Of a stretch of DNA of 64,000 bases, positions 60,967-64,000 are shown piece by piece. The position numbers were made by a program, and so were the translations under genes. The stretch lies in assembly GCF_030369675.1 (NCBI RefSeq), contig NZ_CP128477.1, positions 4,234,501-4,298,500 of the forward strand. The letters are read 5' to 3'. The DNA comes from Peteryoungia algae (GTDB taxonomy: Bacteria; Pseudomonadota; Alphaproteobacteria; Rhizobiales; Rhizobiaceae). The notes below the pieces were generated by a model. It was not told the DNA's origin. It was given only the letters and a program-made list of their open reading frames with translations, and searched no databases. How positions within the stretch are numbered: the stretch's first letter is position 1; every line of letters begins with the position of its first letter.

Positions 60967-61272
60967 ATGTTGCGCTTGTTTTGTGTCGCACTCAGCCTTT
61001 TCCTCAGCATCTCCGTCTCGGCCGCCGATACCATGTCAATCGGCGGCACATCCGATGTCCAGATCAACGAACCCAATGATGTGATCAGTGAGACCCAGAA
61101 TACGCCGAAGCAGTCGACGCGCCCGCGCCCGCAGCGCTACGTGTGTGTTGTCGATCAGTCCGGCAGTGTCGGCGGTGGCGGTCAGGTGTCTTGCCCGGCC
61201 AAGGCCGGCCGTGTCGGTGGCCGTTGCCGCTGTGCCAATGTCACGGGATCCGGCACGCTGCTCACCTATTGA
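60967..61272 (+). CDS. Small secreted cysteine-containing protein
   Basis: 101 residues. Signal peptide (about 1-22: LFCVALSLFLSISVSA). The mature part has a Thr/Pro/Arg linker and four Cys in RYVCVVDQSGSVGGGG, VSCPAKAGRVGG and RCRCANVTGSG, so two disulphides are likely. The AGG six bases before ATG 60967 is modest. I recognise no family. Alone between the chemoreceptor and an rRNA methyltransferase gene of opposite strand. Confidence 0.6.
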   Translation: MLRLFCVALSLFLSISVSAADTMSIGGTSDVQINEPNDVISETQNTPKQSTRPRPQRYVCVVDQSGSVGGGGQVSCPAKAGRVGGRCRCANVTGSGTLLTY

Positions 61273-61421
61273 GCCCGCCCGTTCAGCCGGTCGGCTGATC
61301 TTTCCGGCGAAGCGCACGAGGCCGGCCCTTGCGGGATTGCGCTTCAACCAGATGCAAGCGGGCCGGCAAACCCCGATCAACCATCCTCCACGACATCAGC
61401 GCGGAGGATGGATCGTCCCTG

Positions 61422-62672
61422 TTATCCCTTGCTCAGCGTCGCAACTGCCTCGACATGCGGCGACCAGAGGAACTGGTCGATCGGTGTGACATGGTCGACC
61501 CGATAGCCGCCGGCGATCAGAATGGAGAGGTCGCGGGCAAGCGTCAGGGGATTGCAACTGATCGCAACGATTTTCTTCACTTGCGATTTGGCCAGTTCCG
61601 CACATTGCACCTCCGCACCTGCGCGTGGCGGGTCGAAGAGCACGGCGTCGTACCCCTTGAACTCGGAGGTCATCAGCGGACGGCGGAAGAGATCGCGCCG
61701 CTCTACGGTCACCGGCTTCAGACCTTGCGTGTTGCGCGCGGCGAAATCGAGCGACTTCACTGCCCTCTCGTCGGATTCGACGGCAAGCACGGAGGATGCG
61801 CGGGCGAGCCTGAGCGCGAAGGTACCGACACCCGCAAAGAGGTCCACGACCTTCTTCGCCTTGCCGATATGGGCCCGCGCGAGTGCCGCCATGTGTTCTT
61901 CGGCCTCATGGGTCGCCTGGGTGAAACCACCGGGCGGCAGCATGACCCGGGCGCCGGCAAAATCGAGCAGCGGCTTGTGGGGCTCGATGACGATTTCGCC
62001 ATTGGCCGAAACGCGGGCGATGTCCTTGAGCCTGATGACCGCATTGGTGACAGCGCGCCGCTCCTGGTCACCGAGCCCGCCGCGCAAACCGTCGAGCGAG
62101 ATGTCGAGACCGGTGGTCGTCTCGGTCACCGTGATGCGGAAGTGCTCGGCACCGCAGGCATTGGCGATGATCTTGATCGCGTCCAGCCGGGAGATCAGCC
62201 CGTCCGACGCGATCGGACATTCCTCCACCGGCACGACATGGTGGGTTTCCGCCTGCATGAAGCCCATGACGAGGCCCTGTTCCCGCCGACGGGCGGTGAA
62301 GACGAGGCGGCGCCGCTGATGCGGATGAGCTTCGAAGATTTCGCCGACCGGCGCCGCGATTCCCTTCGACTTCAGGGCATCGATCAGCACCTGCCGCTTG
62401 AAACCATTATAGGCGGGTTTGGCCATATGCTGCAGCGAACAGCCACCGCATACGCCACCCACTCCATCAGGGCCGAAATGCTTGCACAGGGGCTGGACGC
62501 GATCGGGCGAGGTCGTGCCAAACGACATGATCGTGCCCTCGTTCTTCACCCGCGCAATGGAAACGGTCTCGCCGGGCAAGGCGAAGGGCACGAAGACCGG
62601 ACCATCGGCACCATGCGCGACCCCGTCTCCTTTGGCGCCGAGGCTCGCAATCGTAACAGTCTGAGCGCTCAT
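61422..62672 (-). CDS. rlmD: RlmD/TrmA-type 23S rRNA (uracil-5-)methyltransferase
   Basis: 416 residues. N-terminal TRAM domain (SAQTVTIASLGAKGDGVAH), Fe-S cysteines (PLCKHFG, GVCGGCSLQHM, EECPI), the SAM site VVDLFAGVGTFALRLAR, catalytic Cys in AISCNPLTLARD and the terminal base Glu in HVEAVATL. Methylates uracil C5 in 23S rRNA, or tRNA in TrmA-type relatives; the exact position is not determined. Start overlaps the tlyA stop by four bases. Confidence 0.9.
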   Translation of the reverse strand: MSAQTVTIASLGAKGDGVAHGADGPVFVPFALPGETVSIARVKNEGTIMSFGTTSPDRVQPLCKHFGPDGVGGVCGGCSLQHMAKPAYNGFKRQVLIDALKSKGIAAPVGEIFEAHPHQRRRLVFTARRREQGLVMGFMQAETHHVVPVEECPIASDGLISRLDAIKIIANACGAEHFRITVTETTTGLDISLDGLRGGLGDQERRAVTNAVIRLKDIARVSANGEIVIEPHKPLLDFAGARVMLPPGGFTQATHEAEEHMAALARAHIGKAKKVVDLFAGVGTFALRLARASSVLAVESDERAVKSLDFAARNTQGLKPVTVERRDLFRRPLMTSEFKGYDAVLFDPPRAGAEVQCAELAKSQVKKIVAISCNPLTLARDLSILIAGGYRVDHVTPIDQFLWSPHVEAVATLSKG

Positions 62673-63493
62673 TCGGCGTCTCCTTCGGCGTCGAGATCGT
62701 CTTCAAGATCACCATCGTCATCCTCGCCCTTCTCGGCGTCGAGAGGCTTCACGCCGGCGAGCAGGAATTCCTCGTTGCCGTCACCGCCTGCGATCGGGGA
62801 GGGGATAAGGCCGAGGCTCGTCCAGCCCATGTCTTCCGTCAGCCAGCGTTCGAGTTCGGCGGCAACCAGCGGTGCCGTTTCCGGTTCCTTGAGCAGGCCT
62901 GCCTTGCTGATCGCGTCACGGCCCGCCTCGAACTGCGGCTTGACGAGCAGCAGGCAATGCGCCCCTGGCTCGGCCTGCTCGAGTGCTGGCGCCAGCGCCA
63001 GCTTCAGCGAGATGAAGGAAACGTCGGAAACGAGAAAGTCGAAGGGCTGGTCGTCGTAATCGTCAGGTTCCAGATAACGCGCATTCAAACCTTCGAGATT
63101 GGTGACGCGCGGATCGCTGAGCAGTCGCGGATGCATCTGGTCGTGGCCGACATCGATTGCTGTCACATGGGCAGCCCCGCGCTTCAACAGCACCTCGGTG
63201 AAGCCGCCGGTGGAGGCGCCGACATCCAGGCAGTGACAGCCCTCGGGCGAGAGGTTGAAATGGTCGAGGGCGGCGTCGAGTTTCAATGCCGCGCGCGAGA
63301 CATAGTCCTGTGCCGGATCGTCGATATCGAACTGGTGCGTGGCAGCAAAGACGAGGCTGGGTTTGGCCACCACCTTGCCGTCCACTTTCACCGTGCCGCG
63401 CTGGATGGCGTCACGAGAGCGGGACCGGCTGGCGAAAAGGCCGAGGGCGACCAGGAGCTGGTCGAGGCGCTGGGGTTCTGGGAGCTTCTTCAT
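62669..63493 (-). CDS. tlyA: TlyA family rRNA cytidine-2'-O-methyltransferase
   Basis: 274 residues. N-terminal S4 RNA-binding domain (RLDQLLVALGLFASRSRSRDA to VKVDGKVVAKPS), then an FtsJ-like SAM methyltransferase (ASTGGFTEVLLKRGAAHVTAID, DFLVSDVSFISL, KPQFEAG). The last about 25 residues after residue 250 form an acidic Asp/Glu tail unusual for TlyA. Followed with overlap by rlmD. The usual partner dxs is not adjacent. Confidence 0.9.
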   Translation of the reverse strand: MKKLPEPQRLDQLLVALGLFASRSRSRDAIQRGTVKVDGKVVAKPSLVFAATHQFDIDDPAQDYVSRAALKLDAALDHFNLSPEGCHCLDVGASTGGFTEVLLKRGAAHVTAIDVGHDQMHPRLLSDPRVTNLEGLNARYLEPDDYDDQPFDFLVSDVSFISLKLALAPALEQAEPGAHCLLLVKPQFEAGRDAISKAGLLKEPETAPLVAAELERWLTEDMGWTSLGLIPSPIAGGDGNEEFLLAGVKPLDAEKGEDDDGDLEDDLDAEGDAE

Positions 63494-63838
63494 GCCCCGT
63501 CAATGATGCTTGTGGCCGCAGCGCGCAAGTGTTTTTCGCGTCTGGCAGGCCCGGAGCAGGGGAAGGGCTGCCGGCTCGGCCTGGAAGCTCCGTCTCGAGA
63601 CTTGTCCGCACAAGTCAATGTTTCATCCATTCAGAGTTTTATTAGTGATACATTAAGCAATCTATTCTAATGTTCACTGGCCGGCGCGATGCGGTCCTCC
63701 CTCCCAAGCAGCGCGCTCCGACACGAGACTGCAGGCCGTCCTCCTCCTCGAGGCCTGTAGGGAATGGAAGCCCCCCGGTTTCGGGCCCGGGGGGCTTCAT
63801 TCGTTTGGCGTATCGCCTGCTCTCGGCCGACCGAAGCG
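63494..63838. other. Intergenic region upstream of tlyA
   Basis: About 345 bases: an AT-rich stretch (63620-63670) that may hold the tlyA promoter, a weak hairpin CAGGCC/GGCCTG (63732-63757), and the terminator at 63767. No gene supported. Confidence 0.55.
63767..63798. terminator. Terminator upstream of tlyA, downstream of the last gene
   Basis: 12-bp stem GAAGCCCCCCGG (63767-63778) and CCGGGGGGCTTC (63787-63798). It ends the minus-strand gene whose 3' part is at 63839-64000. Confidence 0.75.
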
Positions 63839-64000
63839 CTACCTCACATACCTGTAGAGCCAGTCCCGGATGTCCTCCGGCAGGGCAACCGGGTCGCCAC
63901 CCTCGCCATTCCGTGCGGTCCAGGTGAGATCGACCTCGGCCATCGTCTGTCCGTCCTTTTCCATCGCGACCTCGAAGCCGACCGATTTGCCGCCGATCTT
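63839..64000 (-). CDS. Probable thioesterase (HotDog), C-terminal part only
   Basis: The minus-strand frame is open from the window edge to a TAG at 63841-63839, giving 53 residues. KIGGKSVGFEVAMEKDGQ near the edge, AEVDLTWTARNGEG, and the end PVALPEDIRDWLYRYVR resemble the C-terminal strand and tail of acyl-CoA thioesterases of the 4-hydroxybenzoyl-CoA/YbgC type. The rest lies outside. Confidence 0.5.
   Translation of the reverse strand, partial: KIGGKSVGFEVAMEKDGQTMAEVDLTWTARNGEGGDPVALPEDIRDWLYRYVR

Overview
This 64 kb stretch looks like an ordinary chromosomal segment of a high-GC alphaproteobacterium of the order Hyphomicrobiales, most likely family Rhizobiaceae (Rhizobium/Agrobacterium-type). 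The reasons are the HWE histidine kinase, a BA14K-family protein, an HPE1-like secreted protein, DUF6101 and DUF1217 proteins, candidate CtrA boxes (TTAA-N7-TTAAC), an acuR-acuI pair, and an order of housekeeping genes familiar from rhizobia. No tRNA, rRNA, CRISPR array, prophage or insertion sequence was seen. I do not make a genus call.

Layout. 0-11 kb: end of a TrmN6-like methyltransferase, S49 peptidase, HWE kinase, then glyQ and glyS (the two glycyl-tRNA synthetase subunits) separated by lemA, a class I-like EPSP synthase, a DUF2207 membrane protein and a small membrane protein. 10.7-13.5 kb: a ParD/ParE toxin-antitoxin pair, DUF523, and acuR-acuI with a perfect 12-bp operator palindrome. 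13.8-20 kb (minus): two paralogous sCache chemoreceptors, an HPE1-like secreted protein, purD. 20-31 kb: tex, a uspA-dksA-like operon behind a perfect FNR/FixK box, a two-domain VOC protein, an AI-2E family transporter, a phosphodiesterase, cytochrome c' plus a diheme cytochrome c, DJ-1/PfpI, GNAT, and a MerR regulator divergent from a CDF metal exporter with a textbook 19-bp-spacer promoter. 31-40 kb: small protein with a CtrA-like box, oligopeptidase B, a branched-chain aminotransferase, MipA/OmpV, ubiA, DUF6101, and a large protein built of DUF1217 repeats. 40-45.7 kb: modABC behind a Mo-box, converging on a minus-strand operon tsaC(sua5)-FAD oxidase-modE-like. 45.9-50.6 kb: degenerate GGDEF protein, an unknown protein, and a cobalamin riboswitch in front of a Rieske oxygenase/ferredoxin-reductase pair (gbcAB-like). 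50.8-55.4 kb: BA14K protein, minCDE behind a CtrA box, PhoX phosphatase with a Pho-box-like site. 55.8-64 kb: acyl-CoA dehydrogenase and enoyl-CoA hydratase with an intervening palindromic repeat, a dCache chemoreceptor, a small secreted protein, RlmD-type methyltransferase, tlyA, and the 3' end of a thioesterase.

How the parts connect. The clearest regulatory circuits readable from the DNA are: molybdate uptake (Mo-box, modABC, a ModE DNA-binding-domain protein); metal efflux (MerR regulator and CDF exporter); acrylate/acrylyl-CoA detoxification (AcuR and AcuI); low-oxygen stress (FNR box, UspA, DksA-like); cell-cycle control of division-site placement (CtrA box, MinCDE); and vitamin-B12-dependent control of an oxygenase pair. 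The last is the most interesting item: it suggests a B12-independent substitute for a corrinoid-dependent demethylation or a link between betaine turnover and cobalamin status. I found no defence island or unmistakably new system; the candidates for new biology are listed as findings.
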